NCBI GenBank assembly: GCA_001781715.1
Contig: MFMD01000035.1
Coordinates: 1-16,264 of the forward strand
Length of the DNA stretch: 16,264 bases
Source: Candidatus Kaiserbacteria bacterium RIFCSPLOWO2_01_FULL_55_19
Lineage (GTDB): Bacteria; Patescibacteriota; Minisyncoccia; Phycocordibacterales; Phycocordibacteraceae
Reading direction: 5' to 3'
The translations under genes were made by a program, and so were the position numbers. This document shows, piece by piece, positions 8,439-14,877 of the stretch (the stretch's first letter is position 1; each line of letters starts with the position of its first letter). The notes under the pieces were generated by a model, which worked only from the letters and a program-made list of their open reading frames with translations, was not told the DNA's origin and made no database searches.

Positions 8439-8445
8439 TGTGTCT

Positions 8446-9684
8446 ATGAACGACCTGAATCTCATGGAGAAGATTGTCTCGCTCGCGAAGCGTCGAGGCT
8501 TCGTCTTCCCGGGCTCGGAGCTCTACGGGGGGCTTTCCGGTACCTTTGACTACGGTCCGCTCGGGGTCATCCTAAAGGAGAATATAGAACGCCTTTGGCT
8601 CCAAATGTTCCGGGACGACCGCGATGATATGTACGGCGTTGACGCGGCAATCCTGATGAATCCGAAGGTGTGGGAAGCGAGCGGTCATGTAAAGACATTT
8701 GCCGACCCGCTGGCGGACGGGAAGATGTTCAACACAATGTTCAAGACTTCGGTCGGTGCGGGAGAAGAAGTGTCCATGGTATATTTACGCCCAGAGACGG
8801 CGGGAGGCATCTTCACCAACTTCAAGAATGTGGTGGACGCGCTCCATCCGAAGTTGCCGTTCGGTATCGCGCAGATAGGGAAGGCGTTTCGCAATGAAAT
8901 AGCCCCAAGGGATTTTATCTTCCGCCTGCGAGAGCTCTCGCAGATGGAGGTTGAATATTTCGTACAGCCCGCCGCGTGGGAACAGGCGTTTGAGGAGTGG
9001 CGCAAGATGATGTACCTCTTTGCCGAAGCAATCGGGATACCGAAGAGCGCAATCCACGAACTGGAAGTCCCCGATGGAGACCGTGCCCACTACTCCAAAC
9101 GAACGATTGACTTTGAATTTGATTATCCGTTTGGTCGTAAGGAGCTGTGGGGCCTCGCATACCGCACGGACTTTGATCTTTCTGCACATGCAGAGGCCTC
9201 CAGCACTGAGCTCTCGTATCTCGACGAAGAGACAAAGGAGAAATTTATTCCGCATGCCATAGAGCCGTCGCTCGGCGTTGACCGCACGATTCTCGCCATT
9301 CTCACGAGTGCATACCGAGAAGATCAGATGAGGGATGAGACGCGCACCTATCTCGCGCTTGCGCCGAAAATCGCCCCCGTGAAGGCGATGGTCTCACCGC
9401 TGTTGAAGAATAAGCCCGAGCTCGTCGCCAAGGCGCGGGAGGTGCGCGCGGAACTTAAGAAAATCCATCCGGCAATTGCATGGGACGACAACGGGAACAT
9501 CGGCAAGCGCTACCGCCGACAGGATGAAATCGGCACGCCATTCTGCATTACCATCGACTTTGATACCCTCGGCGAAACGCCCGAACTGAAAGGTACGGTT
9601 ACCCTCCGCCACCGCGATACGGGCGAGCAGGAACGCTTGACCCTCGCCGAAGTCGCAGAGCGCCTCCGTACCGCAATGCAGTGA
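8446..9684 (+). CDS. glyS: Glycyl-tRNA synthetase (dimeric class II type), lacking the usual insertion
   Basis: Class II synthetase charging tRNA-Gly; 412 residues against about 460-510 for the single-chain dimeric type. The start MNDLNLMEKIVSLAKRRGFVFPGSELYGG is typical and begins seven bases after the previous stop; the in-frame ATG at 8335 would overlap the upstream gene by 100 bases and is rejected. FDYGPLGVILKENIERLW belongs to the N-terminal catalytic part. Motif 2 is IAQIGKAFRNEIAPRDFIFRLRE; motif 3 is AIEPSLGVDRTILAIL. The C-terminal anticodon-binding domain starts near residue 303 (LALAPKIAPVKAMV). Between DPLAD (residues 87-91) and FNTMFKT (95-101) only GKM remains, where family members carry an insertion of several tens of residues, often with cysteines. 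Ends in TGA, which supports the standard code. Possibly translated by coupling to the upstream gene. Confidence 0.96.
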   Translation: MNDLNLMEKIVSLAKRRGFVFPGSELYGGLSGTFDYGPLGVILKENIERLWLQMFRDDRDDMYGVDAAILMNPKVWEASGHVKTFADPLADGKMFNTMFKTSVGAGEEVSMVYLRPETAGGIFTNFKNVVDALHPKLPFGIAQIGKAFRNEIAPRDFIFRLRELSQMEVEYFVQPAAWEQAFEEWRKMMYLFAEAIGIPKSAIHELEVPDGDRAHYSKRTIDFEFDYPFGRKELWGLAYRTDFDLSAHAEASSTELSYLDEETKEKFIPHAIEPSLGVDRTILAILTSAYREDQMRDETRTYLALAPKIAPVKAMVSPLLKNKPELVAKAREVRAELKKIHPAIAWDDNGNIGKRYRRQDEIGTPFCITIDFDTLGETPELKGTVTLRHRDTGEQERLTLAEVAERLRTAMQ

Positions 9685-9696
9685 GAAGGAATATGT

Positions 9697-9708
9697 TAGG
9701 ATGCCCGT
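9697..9708 (+). promoter_or_regulatory. Leaderless-type promoter of the AI-2E family gene
   Basis: TAGGAT at 9697-9702 followed by six bases and the ATG at 9709. GAAGGA at 9685-9690 lies too far upstream for an ordinary Shine-Dalgarno for this start. Confidence 0.5.
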
Positions 9709-10770
9709 ATGGATAAGGAAATGCGGATTTCCATCACTTCAGGCACCATCTTCACCGCCCTGATTATTATCGCGGGAGCGTATATTTTCTGGTTGCTCCG
9801 TGACCTCGCCCTGCTTGTCGTGACCGCCATCATTATCGCTTCGGCTATTGAGCCGGGCGTGGCGTTCTTCATCCGCTACAGCATCCCGCGCTTCATCAGC
9901 GCGCTCCTCGTCTATGTGCTCGTCTTCGGCTCGCTCTTCGGCCTGCTCTATTTCCTCTTCCCGCCGATTATTGCGGATGCCGCGAATTTCCTCTCTGCGA
10001 TGCCGAAGTACCTTGATACGCTCAACACCACTCCGGGACTTTCCAATATCGCGAACGCGACCAATTTCATCGGCGGAGAACAGGGAGCATCTTCATTCGC
10101 CAAGACACTCCTTTCGCTTCAGGATGTGTTCTCAGCCAGTTCAGAGGGCGTCATCCAGCTCCTCGTCACCTTCTTCGGCGGGGTATTCTCGTTGGTGCTC
10201 GTCATCGTCCTCTCGTTCTACTTTGCTCTGCAGGATACGGGAGTAGACGATTTCCTCCGTATGGTGATGCCCGTCGCTTACGAAGACTACTCGGTTGATC
10301 TTTGGAAGCGTGCGCAGAAGAAGATCGGGCTCTGGATGCAGGGGCAGATACTCCTCTCCGTTATTGTCGGGATTCTGGTGTATCTCGGGCTCCTTATTAT
10401 CGGCATCCCGTACGCGCTTCTCCTCGCGGTCTTCACGGCGCTTGCAGAAATAATTCCCGTCTTCGGCTCGCTCATCGCAGGGGCAGCAGCAACTATTGTC
10501 GCCTACTCTAACGGTGGCGTTGCGCTCGCTCTTATTGTCACCGGTCTCTATATCGTTGTGAATCAATTTGAATCAAATCTCATCTATCCGCTCATTGTGA
10601 AGAAGATTGTCGGCATCCCCCCGCTCCTCGTTATCGTGGCGCTTATCGCGGGCTACACGCTTGCAGGATTCCTCGGTGTCTTGCTCTCTGTGCCGGTCGC
10701 TGCAGTCGTGCTTGAGTTCCTGACCGACTTCGATAAACGAAAGCGCCGTGAACATGCGCACCACGCGTAG
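9709..10770 (+). CDS. AI-2E transporter (PerM/YdiK) family membrane protein
   Basis: 353 residues, close to the family norm of 340-370. Membrane segments can be seen near residues 12-47 (two close segments), 62-88, 151-174, 213-233, 235-265, 268-288 and 303-337. The family signature is clear: FTALAEIIPVFGSLIAGAAATIVA (E247-x-IP-x-FG) and NQFESNLIYPLIVKKIVGIPPLLVIVALIAGYTLAGFLGVLLSVPVAAV. The loop between about 90 and 150 is the extracytoplasmic region typical of the family. The C-terminus FDKRKRREHAHHA is basic and probably cytoplasmic. Members export varied substrates: autoinducer-2 (TqsA), or ions and H+ in some homologues; the substrate here cannot be told from sequence, and AI-2 should not be assumed. 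metG starts nine bases after the stop, and the TAG stop forms part of a -10-like box. Confidence 0.9.
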   Translation: MDKEMRISITSGTIFTALIIIAGAYIFWLLRDLALLVVTAIIIASAIEPGVAFFIRYSIPRFISALLVYVLVFGSLFGLLYFLFPPIIADAANFLSAMPKYLDTLNTTPGLSNIANATNFIGGEQGASSFAKTLLSLQDVFSASSEGVIQLLVTFFGGVFSLVLVIVLSFYFALQDTGVDDFLRMVMPVAYEDYSVDLWKRAQKKIGLWMQGQILLSVIVGILVYLGLLIIGIPYALLLAVFTALAEIIPVFGSLIAGAAATIVAYSNGGVALALIVTGLYIVVNQFESNLIYPLIVKKIVGIPPLLVIVALIAGYTLAGFLGVLLSVPVAAVVLEFLTDFDKRKRREHAHHA

Positions 10771-10779
10771 AATCTCTCT
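10768..10779 (+). promoter_or_regulatory. Leaderless-type promoter of metG, sharing the upstream stop codon
   Basis: TAGAAT at 10768-10773 is followed by six bases (CTCTCT) and the ATG at 10780. The first three bases are the stop codon of the upstream membrane protein gene. No Shine-Dalgarno lies in the nine-base gap. Confidence 0.5.
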
Positions 10780-12216
10780 ATGAGTGCGCGCTACATCACC
10801 ACCACGCTCCCGTATGTAAACGCAGACCCGCACATCGGATTTGCGCTTGAGATAATGCAGGCCGATGTACTCGCGCGCACCTGGCGCGCAGGAGGAGCCG
10901 AGGTCTTCTTCAACACTGGCACTGATGAACACGGGCAAAAGATACAGGAGGCGGCAGAGAAAGAAGGGAAGGATGTGCAAACATTTGTTGACCACTACGC
11001 CAACGAATTTCGCCGTTTGAAGGATGCGCTCGGTCTCGATACAGACATTCATTTTATACGCACCACTGACCCGAATCATATGGTAGCCGCGCAGGAAATA
11101 TGGAGGCGCTGTTTAGAAAAAGGGGACATAGAGAAAAGGACCTTTACTGGTCTGTATTGCGTCGGCTGCGAGTCGTTCAAGACAGAGAAAGAAATTGTAG
11201 ACGGCCATTGTGTCATCCATACAAATCTGCAACTTCAGGAAATAACCGAAGAGAATTATTTCTTCAAGTTCTCAAATTACACGAAACAGTTGCTCGCATA
11301 TCTCGGAAAGCCCGATTCCATTATTCCTGAATGGCGAAGGCAAGAGGCAATCGCTTTTGTAAACGATGGCCTGGAGGACTTCAGTATCTCACGCGAGAAG
11401 AAACGGCTCTCGTGGGGTGTCCCCGTCCCGGATGATGACACCCAGGTAATGTATGTCTGGTTTGATGCGCTCACGAGCTACATCTCCACACTCGGCTGGC
11501 CCGAAGATGCGGAAGGGAACTTCCAGAAATTCTGGGAGAAGGGGACGACGCTTCAGATGGCGGGGAAGGACCAAGTCCGCTTCCAGTCACTGATGTGGCA
11601 GGCGATGCTTATGTCCGCGAGCATCAAGAACACCGACCGGATCTTCTATCACGGGTTTATCAATTCAGGGGGGCAGAAGATGAGCAAGTCGCTCGGGAAT
11701 GTCATCAGCCCGTACGAGCTCGTGAAGAAATACGGTACTGACGCAACGCGCTACATACTTCTGCGCCACATCAATCCGATGGAGGATTCGGATGTCACTT
11801 GGAAGAGGCTAGATGAGTGGTATACCGCGAACCTCACCAACGGCCTCGGCAATCTCGTCGCAAGAATTATGAAGCTTTCTAGCCAGTATCTTGACGAAAC
11901 CCCGGAGATTCCTGATTCTAAGGAACTGATTCCAGAAATACAGAAACATCTTGATGCTTTTGAATTCAACCAAGCACTGGACCATTTGTGGTTTAGAATC
12001 CAACATCTAGATGGGTTAATTCAAGAACAGAAACCCTTCGAGGTTATAAAGACCAATAGAAAAGCAGGACAGAAGCAGCTAACCTATTTACTTACACAAC
12101 TTGCGGAAATTTCTGTGTTACTTGAGCCATTTATGCCCGATACGAGCAAGAAGATTCTTGATGCAATCCGCGATAATAAGAAACCCGAGAACCTCTTCCC
12201 GCGACTTGCAAAATAG
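10780..12216 (+). CDS. metG: Methionyl-tRNA synthetase
   Basis: Class I synthetase charging initiator and elongator tRNA-Met; 478 residues, a compact form without the C-terminal EMAP-like tRNA-binding domain. The HIGH motif is HIGF at 18-21 (TTLPYVNADPHIGFALE). GTDEHGQKIQEAA follows at about 47-59. The connective peptide holds a single metal knuckle resembling Thermus-type enzymes: C127, C130, C144 and H147 (YCVGC...GHCVIH). VMYVWFDALTSYIS and AGKDQVRFQSLMW are family segments; KMSKS begins at residue 300. The helical anticodon domain follows (TANLTNGLGNLVARI...). The 3' part encoding it is AT-rich (23 and 22 of 60 G+C on 11941-12000 and 12001-12060) compared with 35 of 60 at 11461-11520. Ends in TAG; a strong promoter for the following gene overlaps its 3' end. 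Confidence 0.97.
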   Translation: MSARYITTTLPYVNADPHIGFALEIMQADVLARTWRAGGAEVFFNTGTDEHGQKIQEAAEKEGKDVQTFVDHYANEFRRLKDALGLDTDIHFIRTTDPNHMVAAQEIWRRCLEKGDIEKRTFTGLYCVGCESFKTEKEIVDGHCVIHTNLQLQEITEENYFFKFSNYTKQLLAYLGKPDSIIPEWRRQEAIAFVNDGLEDFSISREKKRLSWGVPVPDDDTQVMYVWFDALTSYISTLGWPEDAEGNFQKFWEKGTTLQMAGKDQVRFQSLMWQAMLMSASIKNTDRIFYHGFINSGGQKMSKSLGNVISPYELVKKYGTDATRYILLRHINPMEDSDVTWKRLDEWYTANLTNGLGNLVARIMKLSSQYLDETPEIPDSKELIPEIQKHLDAFEFNQALDHLWFRIQHLDGLIQEQKPFEVIKTNRKAGQKQLTYLLTQLAEISVLLEPFMPDTSKKILDAIRDNKKPENLFPRLAK

Positions 12217-12233
12217 GTAAAATACGCTATAAT
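12206..12233 (+). promoter_or_regulatory. Promoter of the small membrane protein gene
   Basis: TTGCAA (12206-12211) and consensus TATAAT (12228-12233) are 16 bases apart. The predicted start is near 12240, giving a leader of about 42 bases. This is the best classical promoter in the window, and it starts inside the metG end. Confidence 0.7.
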
Positions 12234-12243
12234 ACATCTGGAA

Positions 12244-12277
12244 CTCACGCAACCGCGTGAGCCATACATCGGGGGAC
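12244..12277 (+). promoter_or_regulatory. 5' leader hairpin plus Shine-Dalgarno of the small membrane protein gene
   Basis: CTCACGC (12244-12250) pairs with GCGTGAG (12255-12261) around AACC, a 7-base-pair stem near the predicted 5' end of the transcript. GGGGGA at 12271-12276 lies five bases before the ATG at 12282 and is the clearest Shine-Dalgarno in the window. The stem may protect the 5' end of the message; that is inference. Confidence 0.55.
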
Positions 12278-12281
12278 GGTC

Positions 12282-12707
12282 ATGCAAAGACTTGAGAAGT
12301 TTGGGGCGTGCATTTTCTTTTTCCAGTCCGTATGCGGCATTGTGGCGTTCGCTGTGACAACGCAGGAATCCGGCACCTTCGCGCTGGTTACCGCTGCGAT
12401 AGTGGCGCTGGGCTTCACCGTCCTTGCGATACTGCGCGAAGATTGGGCAAGCATCATGGTCGGGTTGTCAGCAGCTGCGGCGCCGCTCGCGATTCTTTGT
12501 CTCCTCGCTCCTCAAGCGGCTCTCTCGGACATCTTCCTCGGCGTCTACGGCTTCCTCGCCCTCGGCTTGCCGGCCATCGTCGCATGGTTCGTGAAAAGCG
12601 ATGAAGTGTTCGTCCAGCGCTTTTTCGGCATTCTGCCGGCCATCGGCGGGCTGAAATATCTGAATGCGTGGCTCTGGGGACGATGGATACACCGCGGTGC
12701 GAGGTGA
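12282..12707 (+). CDS. Small multi-membrane protein, function unknown
   Basis: 141 residues, not recognised. Four hydrophobic segments are visible near residues 8-25 (GACIFFFQSVCGIVAFAV), 32-50 (TFALVTAAIVALGFTVLAI), 57-77 (SIMVGLSAAAAPLAILCLLA) and 82-103 (SDIFLGVYGFLALGLPAIVAWF). A C-terminal stretch FFGILPAIGGLKYLNAWLWGRWIHRGAR is amphipathic and basic. It is transcribed alone: it has its own consensus promoter, a leader with hairpin and Shine-Dalgarno, and a strong terminator right after its TGA stop. This contrasts with the leaderless style of neighbours and may indicate independent, high-level expression or a separate origin. Coding is supported by the Shine-Dalgarno, the hydrophobic pattern and the transcription signals. 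Confidence 0.72.
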   Translation: MQRLEKFGACIFFFQSVCGIVAFAVTTQESGTFALVTAAIVALGFTVLAILREDWASIMVGLSAAAAPLAILCLLAPQAALSDIFLGVYGFLALGLPAIVAWFVKSDEVFVQRFFGILPAIGGLKYLNAWLWGRWIHRGAR

Positions 12708-12709
12708 GC

Positions 12710-12748
12710 ACGGGCGACTCGAGAAATCGAGCCGCCCGTTTTATTTTT
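12710..12748 (+). terminator. Rho-independent terminator of the small membrane protein gene
   Basis: ACGGGCG-A-CTCGA (12710-12722) pairs with TCGAG-C-CGCCCGT (12727-12739), one mismatch, around a GAAA loop. TTTTATTTTT follows the stem. The stem begins two bases after the TGA stop. Confidence 0.9.
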
Positions 12749-12764
12749 ATGCTACGCTCGTTTT
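12748..12764 (+). promoter_or_regulatory. Leaderless-type promoter of tatD
   Basis: Two overlapping -10-like boxes: TATGCT (12748-12753) and TACGCT (12753-12758). The second is six bases from the ATG at 12765. They follow directly on the terminator T tract. There is no Shine-Dalgarno. Confidence 0.4.
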
Positions 12765-13565
12765 ATGCAGAGTAAGTATGTAGACGCGCACTGTCATATC
12801 CAATTTGAGCAGTATGCGCAGGATGATGCCGAGCTTATCGCACGGATGAAAGAAGAGGGTGTCGCGGGCATCGTGGTCGGCGTAGATTACTCTTCGTCGC
12901 AGAAAGCCGTTGCGCTCGCCGAGAAACACGAGCATCTCTTCGCATCCGTGGGCCTCCATCCGAACAGGGAGGGCGATGAGTGGTATGACGAAGCGAAGTA
13001 TCGCGAGCTCGCGAAAAGCAAAAAGGTAGTCGCCATCGGCGAATGCGGTCTTGATTACTTTCGCCCCACTGAAGTTAATGACGAAGTGAAGCGCAAGCAG
13101 AAAGCACTCCTGAATGACCAAATCGCTCTAGCGGTAGAACTTGATAAGCCGCTCATTATCCACTCGCGCCCGAGCAAAGGGACGCAGGACGCGTACCATG
13201 ATCTCATCGGAATCTTGAAAGAAGCGAAAGCGATACACCCGAATCTTCGCGGGGACATCCATTTCTTCGTGGGCGGCGTTGCTGAAGCGCGTGCATTCAT
13301 TGAACTTGGCTTCACCATCTCCTTTACGGCAGTCATAACCTTCGCGCGTGACTACGACGAGGTCATACGAGCCGTACCGCTTGCATCTATCCTCTCTGAA
13401 ACGGATGCGCCGTATCTCGCGCCCCATAGTCGCCGCGGGGAGCGCAATGACCCGCTCGCCGTTATTGAAGTGGTTTCTAAGATAGCTTCTATTCGAGGCG
13501 AAGACCCTGAAATGGTCCGTCAGGCACTTCTTACAAACACCCAGAGTCTTTTTAGTTTACCTTAG
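12765..13565 (+). CDS. tatD: TatD-family metal-dependent hydrolase (DNase)
   Basis: 266 residues, normal for the family. Members are cytosolic TIM-barrel metal hydrolases with 3'-5' exonuclease activity on DNA/RNA, linked to DNA repair and quality control. Metal ligands are in place: H9 and H11 in YVDAHCHIQF, E93 in AIGECGLDY, H133 in PLIIHSRPS, H166 in DIHFFVGG, and D214 in LSETDAPYLAPHSRRGERNDP. SVGLHPNR near residue 61 is the usual active-site strand. Some positions differ from E. coli TatD/YcfH (HFFVGG in place of the common HCFSG), but no catalytic residue is missing. The gene has its own promoter-like box and a preceding terminator, so it is probably transcribed separately from the gene before. 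The stop codon lies in the left arm of an inverted repeat. Confidence 0.94.
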   Translation: MQSKYVDAHCHIQFEQYAQDDAELIARMKEEGVAGIVVGVDYSSSQKAVALAEKHEHLFASVGLHPNREGDEWYDEAKYRELAKSKKVVAIGECGLDYFRPTEVNDEVKRKQKALLNDQIALAVELDKPLIIHSRPSKGTQDAYHDLIGILKEAKAIHPNLRGDIHFFVGGVAEARAFIELGFTISFTAVITFARDYDEVIRAVPLASILSETDAPYLAPHSRRGERNDPLAVIEVVSKIASIRGEDPEMVRQALLTNTQSLFSLP

Positions 13566-13593
13566 TATCGCCTATAGGCCACCATAAGGTAAA
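13556..13593 (+). repeat. Inverted repeat at the end of tatD
   Basis: TTTACCTTA (13556-13564) is inversely repeated as TAAGGTAAA (13585-13593), nine bases perfect, with a 20-base loop that itself contains the palindrome CCTATAGG (13571-13578). It overlaps the tatD stop. No T tract follows, so it is a weak terminator candidate; an operator for the rpsF promoter just downstream is an alternative. Confidence 0.55.
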
Positions 13594-13599
13594 GTGCAC

Positions 13600-13628
13600 T
13601 TGTATTTGGTGTGACAGGGTGCTAGGAT
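13600..13628 (+). promoter_or_regulatory. Promoter of the rpsF-ssb-rpsR operon
   Basis: TTGTAT (13600-13605) and TAGGAT (13623-13628) are 17 bases apart. The -10 ends nine bases before the rpsF ATG, so any leader would be about 2-3 bases or none. Confidence 0.55.
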
Positions 13629-13637
13629 GCGGGAATT

Positions 13638-14123
13638 ATGGCTAAGAATCAAGGTGAAGAGCGAGAAGACGAGCACGAGGACACGGCTGAACCCCGTGTA
13701 TATGAGTTCGGCTTCCACCTTAACCCCGAGCTTCCCACCGAGGAAGTGAAGAAGGAGTACCGGGGAATACGCTCCCTTATCGCTTCTAAGGGGACCCTTA
13801 TTGCCGAGGGCGAACCACACAAGGTTCAGCTCGCTTACACCATTTCCCGCCAAGAGACCGCGGGACGCCGCGACTTTGACTCCGCGTATTTCTCCTGGAT
13901 TGTGTACGAAGCAACAGCAGAGAACCATGCGGAGATAGTAACGACGGCAGGCGCTAACTCGCGCATTGTCCGTTTCATTGACCTCATCACGACGAAGGAT
14001 GCCGCACGCCACTCGGTTGAGATGCGCGAACTTTCTCTGAAGGTTCCGGAGCGCGAAGGGGTTACAGACGAAGTCGCCGCGAATACGGAGCTTGATGCCG
14101 CGCTGGAGAATGTTGTTGTATAA
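13638..14123 (+). CDS. rpsF: 30S ribosomal protein S6
   Basis: 161 residues; common S6 is 95-135, so this one has extensions. The first 20 residues are highly charged (KNQGEEREDEHEDTAEPR), and the S6 fold starts at VYEFGFHLNPELPTEEVKKEYRGIRSLIASKGTLI, followed by GEPHKVQLAYTISRQETAGRRDFDSAYFSWIVYEA and IVRFIDLITT. The C-terminus (about 40 residues after RFIDLITTKDA) is acidic and probably disordered. S6 pairs with S18 on the platform of the small subunit, and the S18 gene lies two genes downstream, in the classic rpsF-ssb-rpsR order, which supports the assignment. ATG 13638 follows a -10 box at nine bases with no clear Shine-Dalgarno. The stop codon TAA is inside a consensus TATAAT. Confidence 0.92.
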   Translation: MAKNQGEEREDEHEDTAEPRVYEFGFHLNPELPTEEVKKEYRGIRSLIASKGTLIAEGEPHKVQLAYTISRQETAGRRDFDSAYFSWIVYEATAENHAEIVTTAGANSRIVRFIDLITTKDAARHSVEMRELSLKVPEREGVTDEVAANTELDAALENVVV

Positions 14124-14138
14124 TACTTCTAATATATA
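14119..14138 (+). promoter_or_regulatory. Possible internal promoter for ssb
   Basis: TATAAT at 14119-14124 matches the consensus and includes the rpsF stop codon; the start would fall near 14131, giving a 12-base leader. TATATA at 14133-14138 lies five bases from the ssb ATG at 14144. No good -35 is seen at standard spacing. Extra SSB expression apart from ribosomal proteins would make sense, but this is inference. Confidence 0.4.
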
Positions 14139-14143
14139 CCTGT

Positions 14144-14587
14144 ATGTACCTCAACAAAGTATTTCTCTACGGCAATCTCACCCGCGACCCGGAGCTGAAA
14201 GCGCTTCCCTCGGGGAGCCAGGTCGCGAACTTCGGTCTTGCGACAAACCGTACCTACAAGGATAAGACCGGGGCGAAGCAGGAGGCAACGGAGTTTCATA
14301 ATATTGTCGCCTTCGGCCGTACCGCAGAAGTCATCGCGCAGTACATGAAGAAGGGTCGCCCCATCTTCGTTGAAGGACGCATCCAGACGCGCTCGTGGGA
14401 AGGGAAGGAGGACGGCAAGAAGCAGTATCGCACCGAGATAGTCGTGGACAACTTCCAGTTCGGTGCTGACGGCGGTAAGGGCGCTTCTTCGCGCGCATCG
14501 GGCAATGAAGAACAGCCAGCCCCAAGCGACGCCGAGACGATTAAGTACCCGGACGAAGAAATTAACCCAGAGGACATTCCATTTTAA
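14144..14587 (+). CDS. ssb: Single-stranded DNA-binding protein
   Basis: 147 residues. The OB fold covers about residues 1-107: MYLNKVFLYGNLTRDPELKALPSGSQVANFGLATNR, then TEFHNIVAFGRTAEVIAQYMKKGRPIFVEGRIQTRSW, then YRTEIVVDNFQF. A short Gly/Ser/Ala-rich linker (about 108-130) leads to the acidic tail DEEINPEDIPF, the conserved SSB C-terminal tip that binds partner proteins, RecO among them; recO is in this same window. It coats single-stranded DNA in replication and repair. It lies between rpsF and rpsR, the usual place in many bacteria. Confidence 0.97.
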   Translation: MYLNKVFLYGNLTRDPELKALPSGSQVANFGLATNRTYKDKTGAKQEATEFHNIVAFGRTAEVIAQYMKKGRPIFVEGRIQTRSWEGKEDGKKQYRTEIVVDNFQFGADGGKGASSRASGNEEQPAPSDAETIKYPDEEINPEDIPF

Positions 14588-14618
14588 CTACAACCTACCA
14601 GCTACTAACTGAATTCTT

Positions 14619-14825
14619 ATGGCATATCAAGCTGAACGCGAAGAGGTAGAGATTAAGAAGTTTATTGACTACAAGGATGTGGCGTACCTGAAGCTCTTCA
14701 CCAACCCGCACGCGAAGATGCTCTCCAAGAAGCGCACCGGCATTCCCGCAGGGAAACAGCGCGACATTATGCAGGCAATCAAGCGCGCCCGCTATATGGC
14801 GCTCCTCCCGTACGTCGCCGCGTAA
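14619..14825 (+). CDS. rpsR: 30S ribosomal protein S18
   Basis: 68 residues, normal for S18 (65-80). The core KKFIDYKDVAYLKLFTNPHAKMLSKKRTGIPAGKQRDIMQAIKRARYMALLPYV matches the family signature (IDYKD...L..F....GKI..RR.TG...K.QR.l..AIKRAR..aLLPY). It binds S6 on the 30S platform. It starts 31 bases after ssb with no Shine-Dalgarno visible, and no rplI follows. L9 is missing from many CPR lineages, so this fits, though rplI might lie elsewhere. A hairpin follows the stop. Confidence 0.96.
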   Translation: MAYQAEREEVEIKKFIDYKDVAYLKLFTNPHAKMLSKKRTGIPAGKQRDIMQAIKRARYMALLPYVAA

Positions 14826-14832
14826 GTGTTCT

Positions 14833-14863
14833 CCCCAGAGGGTAGTCCCTCTCCACTCTGGGG
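14833..14863 (+). terminator. Hairpin ending the rpsF-ssb-rpsR operon
   Basis: CCCCAGAG (14833-14840) pairs with CTCTGGGG (14856-14863). A competing inner stem, AGAGGG (14837-14842) with CCCTCT (14847-14852) around TAGT, uses part of the same bases. There is no T tract, only TATATAC, which is already the next gene's -10. It is likely to act as terminator or 3' end protection. Confidence 0.6.
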
Positions 14864-14865
14864 TA

Positions 14866-14877
14866 TATACTTCTGGT
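14866..14877 (+). promoter_or_regulatory. Leaderless-type promoter of the secreted PG-binding protein gene
   Basis: TATACT at 14866-14871, then six bases, then the ATG at 14878. The hexamer and spacing are identical to argS. The terminator stem ends at 14863, so an ordinary leader with Shine-Dalgarno has no room. Confidence 0.6.

Noticed and set aside
8335..8445. Earlier start for glyS
   Set aside because: It overlaps the end of the surface protein gene, and the extra residues (Arg/Thr/Pro-rich) do not match GlyRS; MNDLNLMEKIVSLAKRRGF at 8446 is the family start.
9682..9684. UGA read as glycine (Gracilibacteria-type code)
   Set aside because: TGA ends glyS at the expected family length and ends the 12282 gene just before a terminator, so it acts as a stop.
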